From positions 1 through 57,506 of the forward strand of contig DAOUQC010000020.1 in NCBI GenBank assembly GCA_030625775.1: DNA of 57,506 nucleotides, in the 5' to 3' direction. How positions within the stretch are numbered: the first letter of the stretch is position 1; each line of letters opens with the position of its first letter. Origin of the DNA: Verrucomicrobiota bacterium (GTDB lineage Bacteria; Verrucomicrobiota; Verrucomicrobiia; Verrucomicrobiales; DEV007). Made by a program: the position numbers and the translations under genes. Positions 8,807-18,109 of the stretch are shown one piece after another. Under the pieces are notes generated by a model that saw only the letters and a list, made by a program, of their open reading frames with translations, made no database searches and was not told the DNA's origin.

Positions 8807-10495
8807 TTATTCGGACAACATATCAATAACTTTTCTTAACGCATCAAAATCTGTTCGTCCCTCCTCCACCAATCCAACTCCACTCGTCTTTAAAGAAGGC
8901 AATACCCCTTGCTTGCGCACTGCAATTTCCAGTTCATAAGGGCTCATCGTCCCTTTGGAAAGAGCATCTGACCATTCTGCTGTAATAGGAATAATTTCCA
9001 GAATAGCGGTTCGTCCAGAATAGCCCCTGCCTCCACACTCCGCACATCCATCCTGGGCTTTTATATACAATTCCCGGGTTAGCCACTCCTCGCCCACATT
9101 ATAGATACTGCGCTGCCGTTCAGAAATACCCTCCTTCTTAATTTTACAGTAGGGGCAAAGCGTTTTCACCAGTCTTTGTGCGCAGGCCGCTTTCAAGGTC
9201 TGGGCAATTTTCCAGCGCTCGATTCCAATTTGCTCAAAACGCTCCAGAATCTGGGATGCCCTGGGACAGTGAATCGTCGTCAATACTTTGTGCCCGGTGA
9301 TCGCTGCCTCAATCGCCAGTTCAGCCGAATCGTAGTCTCGAACCTCTCCCATTAAAATAATGTCCGGATCACTACGCATGAAACTCGCGATCATCGGCTT
9401 GAACTCAGCCGGGCTCTTCAAATCACAATGCATCACTCCTGCGATTTCATCCTCAACCGGATTCTCCAAAGTGAGAATATTGTCCTCAGGTCGATTCAAC
9501 TCTCTGAGAATCGCATTCAAAGTGGTTGATTTACCAGATCCTGTTGGTCCTGACATCACAATGATACCGGCGGGAACCGCCATCACTTTATCCAATTCAA
9601 AAATGGTATTTTCATCAAAGGCCAATGACCCCATGCCGATTTTTGCCTCGAAGTGACTCTTATCCAGAATACGCATGGTCACATGGTAGCCTCGATAGGT
9701 ACGATGGCGCTCAAACCGAATATCAATCGGACGGCGAAGATAAACGAGAGTGAAACGCCCTGAAATCCCCACTCTTTTTGAGCGCTCTTCAGGAGCAAGT
9801 CCCATCAGATTCAGCAAAAAAGCATCCAGACGATCCTTCAGTTTCACAGGAATATCATGCTTTTCCTGCATGTCCCCATCGACCCGGTAGCTGTAGTGGA
9901 TCCGCTCCTTTTCGCACTTGATATGCACATCCGAAGCCAGTTGCCTCACTGCTTCAGACATCATTTGAGCTACAAACTGGGCAAGAGGTTCCTCATGTTT
10001 GATGCTGACATTAAAATCTTCAATCTCTTCCCCGATTTCATCTACCTCGATCGAATCCAGATCAGATTTTTCGGGCCCCCCCTTCCTTGCCACCGATTCC
10101 AGGATTTTGTTGATCTCAGTCACTGGCGCAAGCACCTTGACTATTTCAACATTGGGGTACTTTTGCGCACATATATCCTCAGGAGTTGGATCCCAGGGAT
10201 TCGCCACCGCAATCATCAACTGGAATTCATCCATTTGCAGGGGAATGAACATGCCTCGCCCCATGACCTGGGGATCGCTCTGCTCCAACAAAGTCCGATC
10301 AATCAGTGCCTTGATATCCAGAAAAACCGGAATCCCCACCAAGCTCCCCATCCCAGCCAGGATGCGAGCCGAGGAGCAACGCCGCGTTACATCTTCAGCA
10401 GGACGCTCTTTCAGTATTTCATCGTATTCCCTGATTCGATTTACAACCGAATCGGTTATGGTGTCATTCAGAGTAATCCCAATATCAAGATTCAT
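8807..10495 (-). CDS. PilB/GspE-like assembly ATPase
   Basis: This is the hexameric secretion ATPase that powers pilin or pseudopilin assembly. Its 562 residues hold an N-terminal MshEN/GspE-N-like region (about 1-135), a Walker A GPTGSGKST at 316-324, a Walker B-like IILMGEVRD at 379-387, and a CxxC pair at 447/450 and 484/487 for the zinc module typical of GspE/PilB. Its start overlaps the stop of the upstream 268-residue gene (ATGA at 10492-10495), which suggests translational coupling. The PilT-like gene at the other end of the locus would supply the retraction partner, which favours a pilus or competence-like system over a pure type II secretion system. Confidence 0.92.
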   Translation of the reverse strand: MNLDIGITLNDTITDSVVNRIREYDEILKERPAEDVTRRCSSARILAGMGSLVGIPVFLDIKALIDRTLLEQSDPQVMGRGMFIPLQMDEFQLMIAVANPWDPTPEDICAQKYPNVEIVKVLAPVTEINKILESVARKGGPEKSDLDSIEVDEIGEEIEDFNVSIKHEEPLAQFVAQMMSEAVRQLASDVHIKCEKERIHYSYRVDGDMQEKHDIPVKLKDRLDAFLLNLMGLAPEERSKRVGISGRFTLVYLRRPIDIRFERHRTYRGYHVTMRILDKSHFEAKIGMGSLAFDENTIFELDKVMAVPAGIIVMSGPTGSGKSTTLNAILRELNRPEDNILTLENPVEDEIAGVMHCDLKSPAEFKPMIASFMRSDPDIILMGEVRDYDSAELAIEAAITGHKVLTTIHCPRASQILERFEQIGIERWKIAQTLKAACAQRLVKTLCPYCKIKKEGISERQRSIYNVGEEWLTRELYIKAQDGCAECGGRGYSGRTAILEIIPITAEWSDALSKGTMSPYELEIAVRKQGVLPSLKTSGVGLVEEGRTDFDALRKVIDMLSE

Positions 10496-11298
10496 GCTTC
10501 AATGCCAAATTGCTTATTACACAACGCCGTCCAGGCACCGGCCCCCAGGGTTAATGCAAAAGTGATTGGTCTCACTCCCTCTCTCTCCATGATGTATTCC
10601 AGCAATACCCCCACCGTTGCAGCGGTGATCGGATTTACCGATGCCACACTGACAAAATCCCTTTCATGCGCTTGCACAATAGGACACATCAGGGTTGAAC
10701 AAATTTTTTCTGCCAAGGGAAATTTTTCATACAGTTCCGTGGGGGTATCACTGGTGTGCGGGAACACACAGTGGGTGACGCCGGTAGGTACCGCTGGAGA
10801 TAGTTGTGCGGTCAACTTACGAATCTCTTTTTCAGCCTTCTCGTCCTTGGTATCAAGCTTTACCCATATATGGAACGCCAGGATGTCGAGAATATTCTTA
10901 TGATCTCCCACGTCATCCACATAATAACCGTAGGATTCCAATATTGACTGAGCCTCCCCACCCGACACAGATCCCCCCTGCGTGAGCCGTTGCAAAGTCA
11001 ATTCCCCACAACAGGTCGCCTGCTCCCGAAGCCAACTGGAAATCGTTTCCTCATCCGCACGATCACGAATAGCATTCAACAAGTCCTCTTCAATGCCAAG
11101 CCCCGCACGTCGTTGCTCCGGAGTTTGCGCAAGTACCGCCGGACGCTGCTTCTTAGCCTGGGGCTTTGCAGCATCTTCTTGGCCGGAATCCTGATCACGA
11201 ACAGCGACATCACTGCCGCCTCCGTGGTCTAGATCTGATTCTACCTTTGACGGGGCTGCTGACTGATCATTTGTGGCGAAAAGTGCTTTACGTGCCAT
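10492..11298 (-). CDS. Unknown soluble protein coupled to the assembly ATPase
   Basis: This 268-residue protein has no signal peptide, no obvious membrane helix and no family I can name. Residues 1-60 are polar and probably disordered (Ala, Gln, Asp and Lys rich). Residues 65-140 look helical, and the C-terminal half contains hydrophobic beta-like stretches such as GVTHCVFPHTSD and GVRPITFALTLGAGA. It contains several cysteines (CCGE, THCVF, ICSTLMCP). It lies between the secretin and the ATPase genes and overlaps the ATPase start by 4 bp, so a cytoplasmic role with the ATPase or in assembly regulation is plausible but not shown. Confidence 0.75.
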   Translation of the reverse strand: MARKALFATNDQSAAPSKVESDLDHGGGSDVAVRDQDSGQEDAAKPQAKKQRPAVLAQTPEQRRAGLGIEEDLLNAIRDRADEETISSWLREQATCCGELTLQRLTQGGSVSGGEAQSILESYGYYVDDVGDHKNILDILAFHIWVKLDTKDEKAEKEIRKLTAQLSPAVPTGVTHCVFPHTSDTPTELYEKFPLAEKICSTLMCPIVQAHERDFVSVASVNPITAATVGVLLEYIMEREGVRPITFALTLGAGAWTALCNKQFGIEA

Positions 11299-11326
11299 GA
11301 TCGATCAGTCAGCTTAATGATCTCCC

Positions 11327-13642
11327 CTAGTTCTTGCCAAAACCAAATATCCTGATCAGCGGATTACGTGGTTTGCGATGATTCGCAGGAGGCTGTTGAG
11401 CTTCTGCTGCAGATGTCTGCTCCTCGTTGAGAGGATGCTCAGCCGCGAGCGGATTCCATTCGGGAACTTCAGGGTAAAGTTTCAGCGCATTACCGAGTGT
11501 ATTGCCAAGGTTCGCTTCGTGATTGAAACCAGGATTTTTACGATCAGGCCAGTTGTGGTCAAATGGCAGCACTTGACGATCATGCAACTGTTTGGTCATC
11601 TCCATTGTTCTCTGCGGTGACTCGGCATCGTATGCCGTTGGTGTCACTACAAATACAAGGCTGGTGATTCTTTTTTCTTTGTCAGTCGATTTGAAGAAAA
11701 AGTTAACCCAAGGGATGTCTCCCAGAATAGGCACCTTATTTTCCTGATCCAGATTGCTCTGTTCGTAAAAACCACCAACCAGCAAGCTAGAGCCATCAGG
11801 AACACGGGCAATTGTATCCACTGTGGACTCGGCCACCCGTGGGTAAAGGTTGCCAGTCTGGCCCTGGATAAACTCAACAATTTGAGCCGAACGTGGACGC
11901 ATCACCATACGAATCGTGCCGTCCGGCAGAATGGTCGGTGTGATTGACATCGTCACTCCCACCTCACGGGTATTGGCTGGATCGTCCACAGGATCATCGG
12001 TATCGATCCGGTAACGAACTTCCTCCGTAATGTTTGAACCTGCCGTGGTATTATTGACGGTGGCGACAATGATAGGAATACGGTCAATGATGGAAATAAT
12101 CCCCTGCTCATTGTCTTCGGTGATTAAAGTCGGGCTGGACTCCTGTTCAGCCAGATTACCTTCGTTAAGTGCGCGCATCACGGCGTTCAAGGCTACCGAA
12201 TCCAATACCAGGCCAGTTCCCGTACTGGTGATATTTCTGGTAGTCAAAGAGTCTCTACTCGTATTGTCTTCAATTAATGTATTTCTAGTACCTGCCGTTG
12301 TGATCGCACCAGTAGTAGCCAATGTATCCGTCACATCGGTAAGCTGATCAAAACTAGTATTGTCAGTCAAGGTGATCAACTGCGTAGCCGTATCTGTATC
12401 CGGCAAGTTAAACAAATTGTTCAAGGCACTATCCGCTCCTAATGCAATACCCTCTTCACCCAGCACCGATGACCAGTCCACCCCGATCCGGTTACGAGAA
12501 CCACTGGTCACCCGCAGGATTCGCATTTCAATGGCCACCTGACGTTTAGGCTGGTCCAATTGCTCCAGAATTTCCTTCAATGCCTCCACCTTTTGCTCAT
12601 TATCAATGACAATCAGCGTATTGGTCTTGGTTTCATAGTCAACCGTACCACGCCCCGGAGTGAGGATGGGCTGCAAAATCGCCTTGATTTGCTCAATGTC
12701 AGCAGGGCGCAAATACTTCATATGATACTGAAAGGGCTTGGTTGGCAGCTGCGACAGCTGGCCCTCGGTCATCGCATATACCGTCTTGCCTTTTTGATGG
12801 ATAGTAATGCCATACATCAATCCCAGTTCCTCCATTTGCCCAAGAGGTTCGCCGTCCTGCAAATGCCCGGTCACTACATAACTGGGAGCAGCCAGCTCTG
12901 CATTGTGGAAATAATTCAACCCGGCACTTTTAGCCAGAAACTGGAATACATCGTTGAGTTGGGCTCCACGAATGAAAAAACCTTCCTCGGCGTTGCCGTC
13001 GATTGCTTCCATAGGATCCATGGGATCGCTGCCATCAGTCGCTGCAGGCACACCGCCTGCTGGTGTCGCGGGTTTGTCACCTCCCACCAGATCTGCAATC
13101 GAAGACTCTGTTTTTTTCAGTAAGTTGACTGCCTCAGCTTTTTTGGCAGCAGGAGCCTTTTCTGCGGCGGGTGCGGGTGCGGCGGCAGGTTTAGCAGTTG
13201 CGGGTGCGGCGGCAGGTTTTTTTTCAGCATCCGTTGCTGCCCCATCCGTTGTAGCTGCTCCGGTTACCGCAGCCTGTGCCAATTCCGCAATTGACCCGGT
13301 AGAACCCGTTGCAATATCATTGGAAACTTTTCCATCCACTACTTCCCAAGCCAGAGGATCATCATTTGATGCCTTGGGGCTTGCTGAGGTAGAAAAACCA
13401 GAATCATTGCCAGCCTTCCCTTCAGCCTGCATCAGGCGGGCAGAGTCAAGTGTGCCAGTCTCCCAGGCGAAGTCCATTGAACTGCCGTTACCGATCGAAC
13501 CAACCGATTTAAAAACCTCCGCTTGTCCAGCAACAGATGAAGGTGGAAAATCGCCAGCTGCCTCAAAATTTTTCGGAGTAGCTGTTGGGAACAACGTTAC
13601 AGTCAACGCTGTGGTCAAAGTGTATAGCACCTGAGTTTTCAT
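11327..13642 (-). CDS. Secretin (GspD/PilQ-like outer-membrane channel)
   Basis: This 771-residue protein begins with a signal-peptide-like N-terminus. A low-complexity Ala/Pro/Lys linker occupies roughly residues 130-180. N-domains follow (GAQLNDVFQFLAKSAGLNYF, then MKYLRPADIEQIKAILQPIL and VDYETKTNTLIVIDN). The conserved secretin core starts near RQVAIEMRI and includes RNRIGVDWS, a Thr-rich insert, ESSPTLITEDNEQ, VGVTMSITPTILPDG, VPDGSSLLVGGF and KVPILGDIPWVNFFF. The family forms the outer-membrane pore for pili or secreted substrates. The long Thr/Asn/Asp-rich insertion in the core is unusual. The 268-residue gene starts 28 bp downstream. Confidence 0.92.
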   Translation of the reverse strand: MKTQVLYTLTTALTVTLFPTATPKNFEAAGDFPPSSVAGQAEVFKSVGSIGNGSSMDFAWETGTLDSARLMQAEGKAGNDSGFSTSASPKASNDDPLAWEVVDGKVSNDIATGSTGSIAELAQAAVTGAATTDGAATDAEKKPAAAPATAKPAAAPAPAAEKAPAAKKAEAVNLLKKTESSIADLVGGDKPATPAGGVPAATDGSDPMDPMEAIDGNAEEGFFIRGAQLNDVFQFLAKSAGLNYFHNAELAAPSYVVTGHLQDGEPLGQMEELGLMYGITIHQKGKTVYAMTEGQLSQLPTKPFQYHMKYLRPADIEQIKAILQPILTPGRGTVDYETKTNTLIVIDNEQKVEALKEILEQLDQPKRQVAIEMRILRVTSGSRNRIGVDWSSVLGEEGIALGADSALNNLFNLPDTDTATQLITLTDNTSFDQLTDVTDTLATTGAITTAGTRNTLIEDNTSRDSLTTRNITSTGTGLVLDSVALNAVMRALNEGNLAEQESSPTLITEDNEQGIISIIDRIPIIVATVNNTTAGSNITEEVRYRIDTDDPVDDPANTREVGVTMSITPTILPDGTIRMVMRPRSAQIVEFIQGQTGNLYPRVAESTVDTIARVPDGSSLLVGGFYEQSNLDQENKVPILGDIPWVNFFFKSTDKEKRITSLVFVVTPTAYDAESPQRTMEMTKQLHDRQVLPFDHNWPDRKNPGFNHEANLGNTLGNALKLYPEVPEWNPLAAEHPLNEEQTSAAEAQQPPANHRKPRNPLIRIFGFGKN

Positions 13643-13976
13643 TCTTTAGTTTCTTATATTTCGGAAAAGTTGGACGCAAGTCTGTGAAAAAACAGCTAAC
13701 AAGTCAATGGCTTTTTCATATATTTTCTCGCAAATATAAGAACAAAGTTACAATTTTCATCTGAGGTAAAACCGCTTGCCTGCATGGCTTGAACGAGTTG
13801 ATATCGGCATAGGCTAGGACAAAAATCAGATTCTCTCATTTGAGAATATCCCAGATCCCCCAATTAATTACAAAAGTTTGATTGATGGCCAATTGACAAT
13901 CCCTCGTAAGACAAAATTACCCCTGGCGATCTCCGATCTACTCCGATCTACTCCGATTTTGCCGTTTGAGAGCTGC
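13643..13976. other. 334-bp gap before the secretin gene, with a 10-bp tandem repeat
   Basis: I found no supported gene here. The gap separates the PilP-like gene from the secretin gene, both on the minus strand, so it may hold a second promoter. A 10-bp tandem repeat lies at 13929-13956. AT-rich tracts lie near 13715-13745, but I could not fix a convincing -35/-10 pair. Confidence 0.5.
13929..13956. repeat. 10-bp tandem repeat (CTCCGATCTA)
   Basis: Two exact units lie at 13931-13940 and 13941-13950. A partial third unit (CTCCGAT) starts at 13951, and a partial match (AT) precedes the first. The period is close to one DNA helical turn. The repeat is in the gap between the PilP-like and secretin genes. 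Confidence 0.85.
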
Positions 13977-14591
13977 CTATTTAATCTGCAGAGTTGAGTC
14001 CTTCTTGATCACATTCTTTTTCAGTGGGTCAACTCCCCTTATTCCTGATTTCCCAAATCCTCTAAATACCCCCAGGCGAACCGTTGCTTTCTCCTGATTT
14101 TTTGTGTTCAGGAATACTACTTCATCGGTGGTGATTTTCACAATTCTCAACTTGAACAAAACTCCTTCGTGTTGAATTTCAACCGGATCTCCCCGCCGCA
14201 AGGAGCGAAAGCCAACCATGACCATCTGTTTTTTGGCATTCACCCCATTCACCTGGAACTTGTCCACCGCCTCTTGCAGCAAAACCACTTTTTTCACCTC
14301 CATGACCTTCGGGGCCTCTGTAGTCACCACCGGCACCACAATCTCCTCCAGCGTCCCGGGATCCATCATCGCCCCAAAAACATCTCTTTCCCGATCTCTT
14401 TCACTAAAAATCTTCTTAAGTGCCAGCCACCGGACTTCTGCCATTTCTTCATAGTGCTCCTTCCCCCAATTACGATTTTTTTCCACACTATTTTCTGCTG
14501 CCAGCATTTGCCCCCCCCATCCGCCCAGTAAAACCACCAACAGGTTCATCACCCCTATTCTCCAGCTTGTTTTCATTCCCGCAATCATCAT
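13977..14591 (-). CDS. PilP/GspC-like periplasmic protein
   Basis: I chose the ATG at 14591 because AGGAGGG lies just before it. A GTG ten codons upstream would place that ribosome site inside the coding region. The resulting 204-residue protein has an N-terminal hydrophobic helix (about residues 8-32, with an AAEN-type signal end), then DVFGAMMDPG, and a C-terminal beta-rich domain with KFQVNGVNAKKQMVMVGFRSLRRGDPVEIQHEG and DEVVFLNTKNQEKATVRLG. That layout resembles the PilP/GspC homology region that links inner-membrane parts to the secretin. The assignment rests on layout and gene position. Confidence 0.65.
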   Translation of the reverse strand: MMIAGMKTSWRIGVMNLLVVLLGGWGGQMLAAENSVEKNRNWGKEHYEEMAEVRWLALKKIFSERDRERDVFGAMMDPGTLEEIVVPVVTTEAPKVMEVKKVVLLQEAVDKFQVNGVNAKKQMVMVGFRSLRRGDPVEIQHEGVLFKLRIVKITTDEVVFLNTKNQEKATVRLGVFRGFGKSGIRGVDPLKKNVIKKDSTLQIK

Positions 14592-14629
14592 TTTTCCCTC
14601 CTTTTTTACAACCATTCTCACCCTAAAGC

Positions 14630-15172
14630 CTACTCTTTTGACCAGGCCGAATAAACTATTTTAAAGGTCAGCTCTTTTTCTTTTCTTATCCCTGTAGGCC
14701 TGCCCGCCCCTATGTCCATGCTGTCCAGCTCCAGTTGAGGAATCAGGGTCTCGAGCTCACCCATCAAGGCCTGCATGGGGCCAAACCCCCCTTCAAAGGT
14801 CAGCATAATCGCCGCAGACTGCGCTTCACCATCTTTAGACAAAGAACCTCTCCCTCCCCTCCCTATTTCCACCAACCTCAACTGATTGGGTTTGAAGCCC
14901 TCCATAATCGCAGTCACACGATCATTCATCACCTGAACAAAACCCCGCTTGAGATTTTCATCCCAATATTCCATTTCACCAATACGAGTGGCCAATTTTT
15001 TTTCTATTAATTTTTGGCTATTTATAGTCGTTTGGTAAGCTGTAAAAGCAGCCTCTTTTTCCTGACGTTTAAGCTTAAGATTATTCACACTGCTCAGCAT
15101 CACCAGTATAAACAACAGCAATACAACGCCGGGAATAGCGAGCCCGAATATGACGATTGGTTTCGTATACAT
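14630..15172 (-). CDS. PilO/GspM-like inner-membrane protein
   Basis: This 180-residue protein has one membrane helix (about residues 8-28), a charged coiled-coil-like segment (about 30-75) and a small periplasmic domain ending in ELTFKIVYSAWSKE. This is the typical shape of PilO or GspM, which dimerise through the coiled coil and ferredoxin-like domain. It lies between the PilM/PilN-like and PilP-like genes, the same order as pilM-pilN-pilO-pilP in other bacteria. Sequence identity is not evident by eye. Confidence 0.65.
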   Translation of the reverse strand: MYTKPIVIFGLAIPGVVLLLFILVMLSSVNNLKLKRQEKEAAFTAYQTTINSQKLIEKKLATRIGEMEYWDENLKRGFVQVMNDRVTAIMEGFKPNQLRLVEIGRGGRGSLSKDGEAQSAAIMLTFEGGFGPMQALMGELETLIPQLELDSMDIGAGRPTGIRKEKELTFKIVYSAWSKE

Positions 15173-15194
15173 ATTATTATAATAAAAATTATTC

Positions 15195-17045
15195 TTATTT
15201 GGCTTGTTTTAAAGGGATGGCCAGATCATCTCCAGCTATGTAGGACTGAGTGATGTTCATATCAAAAGCAATCTGGTATTTCCCCGCTTCCTCTGGAGGC
15301 AACGTACCCGACGCTGGATAGGTTCCCTGTTTACGCTGCATGGTTGCATTCAGAACGCGTGTTGATTGACTCATATCAAACTCTTCCGCCCCTGTTTCTT
15401 CTGCCAAATCAGTGAACAGTTTTTTGACTGCCTTTGTCGTTCCCAGGCTATTTAAATAGGGAACCGCCTGAGGAATGGCAAACCCTTGAAACGCCCATTG
15501 TCTCTTCACCCCTGCCTCTGTCTCTTTTTTGCCACCAAGAGGAAAGCTTTCAGCCGTATATCTAAAAGAAGTAACCACGACCCCTTTGTTCTGGGGAAAC
15601 AATTTCAACAATAAGGCCATATTAGACCACCCTTCAGACCGGGTTCGCATGATTTTTTCCCAATATTCGATCTCATGCTTTTTTTTGTTAAGCTCCGCTG
15701 TTTTCAAAGCAAGACCATCGATGCTCCCTTGATTTAATTTCCACCCCTCCGTCGCGGTTGCTGACATGTAAGCCCCCCCTCCCCACAAGATAATGCCGAG
15801 GCTAAGCAAAACCAGAGCAACCTTCCCAACACCAAACCATTTTCGCAGCTGCAGATCTTTCCATGAAGGATAAACTTCCTGCACCCCCAAAGGCAAGGGT
15901 GCAAAATCCTGCAAAGCCCATCCCCCTTGATACAGATTTGTGAAAGTCACATTTTCGAATAACGAGTCTCCAGCCAGATCTTTGAAATTTTCTGCCGCAT
16001 CACTCATGAGCATTTCAAGTTTCCCTCCAAACACAGCCTTCAACCCCACCAGTTGATCCAACTCGATAAAACCGACATCCATCGGCTCACGACCTGCAAA
16101 AAACTTGGTTAACTCAGAGGTTAACCCCTCCGTCCCACTCCCCTCTTTCATTGGTAGAATATGCACCACGGGGTCATCCAACCCCAACAAAGCCTTGGTA
16201 TTTAATAAAACGTCCCCCAAGCCGGTGAAGTAATCAGCCCCCTCTCTATGCTGCAAGGCCCTTAACAAGGTCAACTCACCTTCTGCATTCAATCCCGCCA
16301 TGGCACTGAAGCTCTGATATTGCATAATCACAATACTACCGCGATCCAACTCTTCTCCTCCCAGATAGAGGGGGATTAATGCCAGGGCCTCCAGCGGTGC
16401 GGAAACAGCCATAGTGACAAGCGCAATGTTTTGATCCTCTCCATAGTCCCTGGCAGTGGAAAGAAAATTTTCTGAATCTTTCGACATTTGCACGACCACA
16501 CTGCGCCGCCCCCCTTCTTTCACCCCCCAATAAGGCAGCAATCGCCAAGTATGAGACAAAGGATCTACCGAAGCGTCACCCAGAACCAATTGTGGATCCT
16601 GCTGCAGGGAATTCTGCACATCATCAAAGTCGGTGAGTCCCGAGAAGTCCCGCGACAAATCCACTACCGCAAACTCATTGGCTACATGCCAGATGATACC
16701 CAGTGATTTGACCTTGCCGCCGAGTTCCCTGGAACGCAAAACCTCAGCTAGAGCGGAGTGCACGGCTTCGACATCATTCCTTTCGCTTTCTAGAGCTTCA
16801 CTATTGTCAACACTATTTATCAACCAGGGAACTTCAGGTCCCTCGATCCAACGCCCCGCCTTTCTGTCAAAAACGGCACTGACCACTTCCTCCTTGCCAA
16901 TCCATAAATGCCATTGGCGCTGAACCTCCACCGGACTCACATACCAGTCAGGGTTTTTTGCCCTACTTGTCCTTTTGGCAATACGACGTGCCTGTTGATA
17001 AATCTGGTAAGGATTAAGTTGTGAAGGGTGTTTGAACTCTATCAT
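15195..17045 (-). CDS. Fused PilM/PilN (GspL-like) protein
   Basis: This 616-residue protein has a long cytoplasmic region (1 to about 405) with segments that fit an actin-like PilM/GspL fold, such as YVSPVEVQRQWHLWIGKEEV and GSIVIMQYQSFSAMAG. A single membrane helix (about 415-435) follows, then a coiled-coil-like stretch (ALKTAELNKKKHEIEYWEK) and a periplasmic PilN-like domain (about 470-616). PilM and PilN are separate proteins in most type IV pilus systems, while GspL joins both functions. I read this as a GspL-like fusion from the layout and from the PilO- and PilP-like genes that follow. Confidence 0.68.
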   Translation of the reverse strand: MIEFKHPSQLNPYQIYQQARRIAKRTSRAKNPDWYVSPVEVQRQWHLWIGKEEVVSAVFDRKAGRWIEGPEVPWLINSVDNSEALESERNDVEAVHSALAEVLRSRELGGKVKSLGIIWHVANEFAVVDLSRDFSGLTDFDDVQNSLQQDPQLVLGDASVDPLSHTWRLLPYWGVKEGGRRSVVVQMSKDSENFLSTARDYGEDQNIALVTMAVSAPLEALALIPLYLGGEELDRGSIVIMQYQSFSAMAGLNAEGELTLLRALQHREGADYFTGLGDVLLNTKALLGLDDPVVHILPMKEGSGTEGLTSELTKFFAGREPMDVGFIELDQLVGLKAVFGGKLEMLMSDAAENFKDLAGDSLFENVTFTNLYQGGWALQDFAPLPLGVQEVYPSWKDLQLRKWFGVGKVALVLLSLGIILWGGGAYMSATATEGWKLNQGSIDGLALKTAELNKKKHEIEYWEKIMRTRSEGWSNMALLLKLFPQNKGVVVTSFRYTAESFPLGGKKETEAGVKRQWAFQGFAIPQAVPYLNSLGTTKAVKKLFTDLAEETGAEEFDMSQSTRVLNATMQRKQGTYPASGTLPPEEAGKYQIAFDMNITQSYIAGDDLAIPLKQAK

Positions 17046-17160
17046 GAATATGAGTCCATAATTTACCTGATCTCAACAAGGATGAAAATGCTTTTTTAAA
17101 GGATTATTCAAAAAAATCACCTTCATCCATTGTCGATCTTTGACCCACTCACAATATTCT

Positions 17161-17577
17161 TCACCATCCTGCGTAAATCCTGGGTACATGTTTCTCCACG
17201 GCAGTTGCCAGCGAACACGAAAGGTAAAGTTCGGTAGCTAGGGTTCCCGGCCCCTGCGAAGGCACTTTAGTCTGAAATGTGTAGCTTCCGGTATCAGGGC
17301 ATTTTGGCTCTCTGGGCAACATTCTACCAGCTCCCACAAGAGTCCCGATGACCAGTGCCTCATCGATCTCCAACTGATTCAGATTGGCGTACGAACGCAC
17401 CACCTTCTGCATCACTTCGATATTTGTTATGCATTGGGCCCGGTCTGCCCCCTTTTTATAAGTACTGATCCCGATGAATAAAACCGAAATCAAAGTGAGA
17501 AGAATAGCAATCACCAGAGTGATTTCTATCAGTGTCATCCCTGGCGGTTCTCCTTTCTTTTGTTCATTTATTTTCAT
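17161..17577 (-). CDS. Prepilin / pseudopilin, paralogue 2
   Basis: The 138-residue protein has a short charged leader ending in glycine, then MTLIEITLVIAILLTL, so the predicted cleavage site is G|MTLIE with Glu at mature position +5. Four cysteines lie in the globular part (QCIT, KCPD, SCSL). It is closely similar to the 18176 prepilin along its whole length (ITLVIAILL, YKKGADRA, RSYANLNQLEI, IGTLVGAGRML). The two are tandem duplicates. The 598-bp gap between them is not coding. The leader just before the ATG (ATAGATAAAAA) is shared with the paralogue. Confidence 0.87.
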   Translation of the reverse strand: MKINEQKKGEPPGMTLIEITLVIAILLTLISVLFIGISTYKKGADRAQCITNIEVMQKVVRSYANLNQLEIDEALVIGTLVGAGRMLPREPKCPDTGSYTFQTKVPSQGPGTLATELYLSCSLATAVEKHVPRIYAGW

Positions 17578-17788
17578 TTTTTATCTATTTAATGTTTTAT
17601 TTTAAGATGCCTCGAATAATTTTCATTACTTAAGTCCATCCTATTTAGACAGTTAAAGAAAAAAATACCACCCTAGCAATAAAAATTTTAGCTATAAGAA
17701 TACCTTCTCCTCCAAGCTAGGGATTCAATTTTATTGCAGCCTATGAACGCCGGGGTAATTCCAACGGTACGGCAGTAAACACATATTC

Positions 17789-17825
17789 CAGACAACAGTA
17801 ATTCAGACAACAGTAATTCAGACAA
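17789..17825. repeat. 15-bp tandem repeat (CAGACAACAGTAATT)x2.5
   Basis: Exact units lie at 17789-17803 and 17804-17818, followed by a partial third (CAGACAA) at 17819-17825. It is in the gap between the two prepilin genes. Confidence 0.88.
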
Positions 17826-18076
17826 GCTCAAGGGATTATAGCTCACTGAAGGTATAATAACAAACTTAGTTTTGTAATTATGTGTTAAAACTACGAGTTC
17901 TAAGGTGATTACCTGCCTAAAGCACCGCCTCATCACAAATTGCGCTCAATAGCTTTAACTCGAGCAGCTTCTCATCTTACCCTGTTTCTGCTCCGGCATA
18001 CAAAAAAACAAAAAACTCTTCCCTCTGTTACTTGGAAACCCATATTCCCAGGAAGTATTATGCCATGGAGGCAAAC

Positions 18077-18109
18077 AAAAACCGCCCTCTTTTCAGAGGG
18101 CGGTTTTTT
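18077..18109 (-). terminator. Rho-independent terminator after the main prepilin gene
   Basis: The stem CCGCCCTC/GAGGGCGG has a 6-base loop, is flanked by A and T runs on both sides and could act in both directions. It lies 67 bp after the stop of the prepilin gene at 18176. It would separate this prepilin from the rest of the locus and allow high, independent expression of the main pilin. Confidence 0.9.

Noticed and set aside
9857-10903. Long plus-strand open frame (348 codons)
   Set aside because: It is antisense to the PilB/GspE-like gene and the upstream coupled gene, which have clear protein motifs. The translation has no recognisable domain.
12954-13634. Plus-strand open frame of 226 codons rich in Ala and Ser
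   Set aside because: It is antisense to the Ala/Pro-rich linker of the secretin, where GC-rich codons leave long open frames by chance.
14592-14621. GTG start ten codons upstream for the PilP-like gene
   Set aside because: A strong AGGAGG lies inside that extension and just before the ATG at 14591, so the shorter form is preferred.
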